A DNA stretch of 32,711 bases from positions 1 through 32,711 of the forward strand of contig CAZTTH010000040.1 of assembly GCA_964615975.1 (NCBI GenBank), given 5' to 3'. The DNA is from CAZTTH01 sp964615975 (lineage in GTDB: Bacteria; Verrucomicrobiota; Lentisphaeria; JABSQK01; JAJFLO01). The notes below the pieces were generated by a model, which was not told where the DNA came from, ran no database searches, and saw nothing but the letters and a program-made list of their open reading frames with translations. Position numbers and translations under genes: made by a program. Positions 32,438 through 32,711 of the stretch are shown here, one piece after another (within the stretch, counting starts at the first letter, position 1; each line of letters opens with the position of its first letter).

Positions 32438-32711
32438 AAATATTGTATGTGATTTATTGGAAATTCGATTGTGGTTTTAAGCCATTATGAGCCATCTAAT
32501 TAGTTAAATTTCAGAATGTCGTAAATTATGAGTGGATGATAGAATAACAAGAGAACATCACAAATTTTCGTGAATCCATTTATTAGCTGTGTATTCCCAT
32601 GCGTTAGAGTCGATTGAAGAATTGGTAATATTTTATAAAATTCGGTGTTCTTCCATGGACGAATTACAATATCATTATTGATAAATTCTTTTTAGAAATT
32701 TTTTTACCTAC
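32438..32711. other. Upstream region of the respiratory operon, to window edge
   Basis: 274 AT-rich bases with no supported gene. The operon promoter would be expected here on the minus strand, but no convincing -35/-10 pair was found. Confidence 0.35.

Noticed and set aside
1..32711. CRISPR arrays, prophage genes or complete insertion sequences
   Set aside because: No regularly spaced repeats, phage structural genes or transposase frames were found on either strand.

Overview
The window reads as a chromosomal segment from an uncultured, Gram-negative-type aerobic bacterium. The envelope type is inferred from type II secretion pseudopilins, a lipoprotein with a lipobox and an AlgH/YqgE protein. 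Aerobic respiration is inferred from a caa3 oxidase beside an alternative complex III subunit. Pseudopilins with no glycine before the FTLIE motif, a glycine-rich secreted protein and a GC-rich palindromic element are things I associate with PVC-type lineages such as Lentisphaerota or Verrucomicrobiota. That placement is a low-confidence inference; no marker gene here settles it.

Positions 1-3640 are an accessory, decaying region. A palindromic element of about 127 bp (24-150) is followed by remains of four different toxin-antitoxin modules: Phd with a truncated PIN toxin; an unnamed antitoxin with an internal stop plus a truncated RelE-like toxin; a RelB-like antitoxin with a frameshifted RelE toxin; and a HicB fragment. 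Among them lie one intact glycine-rich secreted protein (942-2240) and a truncated second copy of its N-terminus (2907-3077). A tRNA-Leu(UAA) at 3645-3730 marks the border with more orderly sequence.

Positions 3789-11540 hold a family 2 glycosyltransferase, a soluble PAS histidine kinase, a secreted 5'-nucleotidase-type phosphoesterase, a DAHP synthase (first step of the shikimate pathway) and a large Upf1-like superfamily 1 helicase. Positions 11938-14146 are a tight operon for three minor pseudopilins (GspI, GspJ and GspK-like). A lipoprotein and a eukaryotic-type glycogen branching enzyme diverge from an intergenic region containing a perfect 24-bp palindrome. Next come a membrane protein with a degenerate DnaQ-like exonuclease domain, an AlgH/YqgE protein, a GlcD-GlcF-type FAD/Fe-S dehydrogenase fusion, a receiver-Ser/Thr kinase fusion and a gamma carbonic anhydrase.

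Positions 32437-24563 (minus strand) form one probable respiratory operon: polyprenyl synthase (quinone tail), ActF of alternative complex III, a small membrane protein, SCO copper chaperone, CoxB with a fused cytochrome c, CoxA, CoxC, CoxD, and finally a secreted protein made of eight 25-residue calcium-loop-like repeats. Together these would make a quinone tail, oxidise quinol through ACIII and pass electrons to a caa3 oxidase. The other ACIII subunits are not in the window.

The least ordinary items are the layered toxin-antitoxin remnants, the dead exonuclease-membrane fusion, the receiver-kinase fusion and the repeat protein at the end of the oxidase operon.
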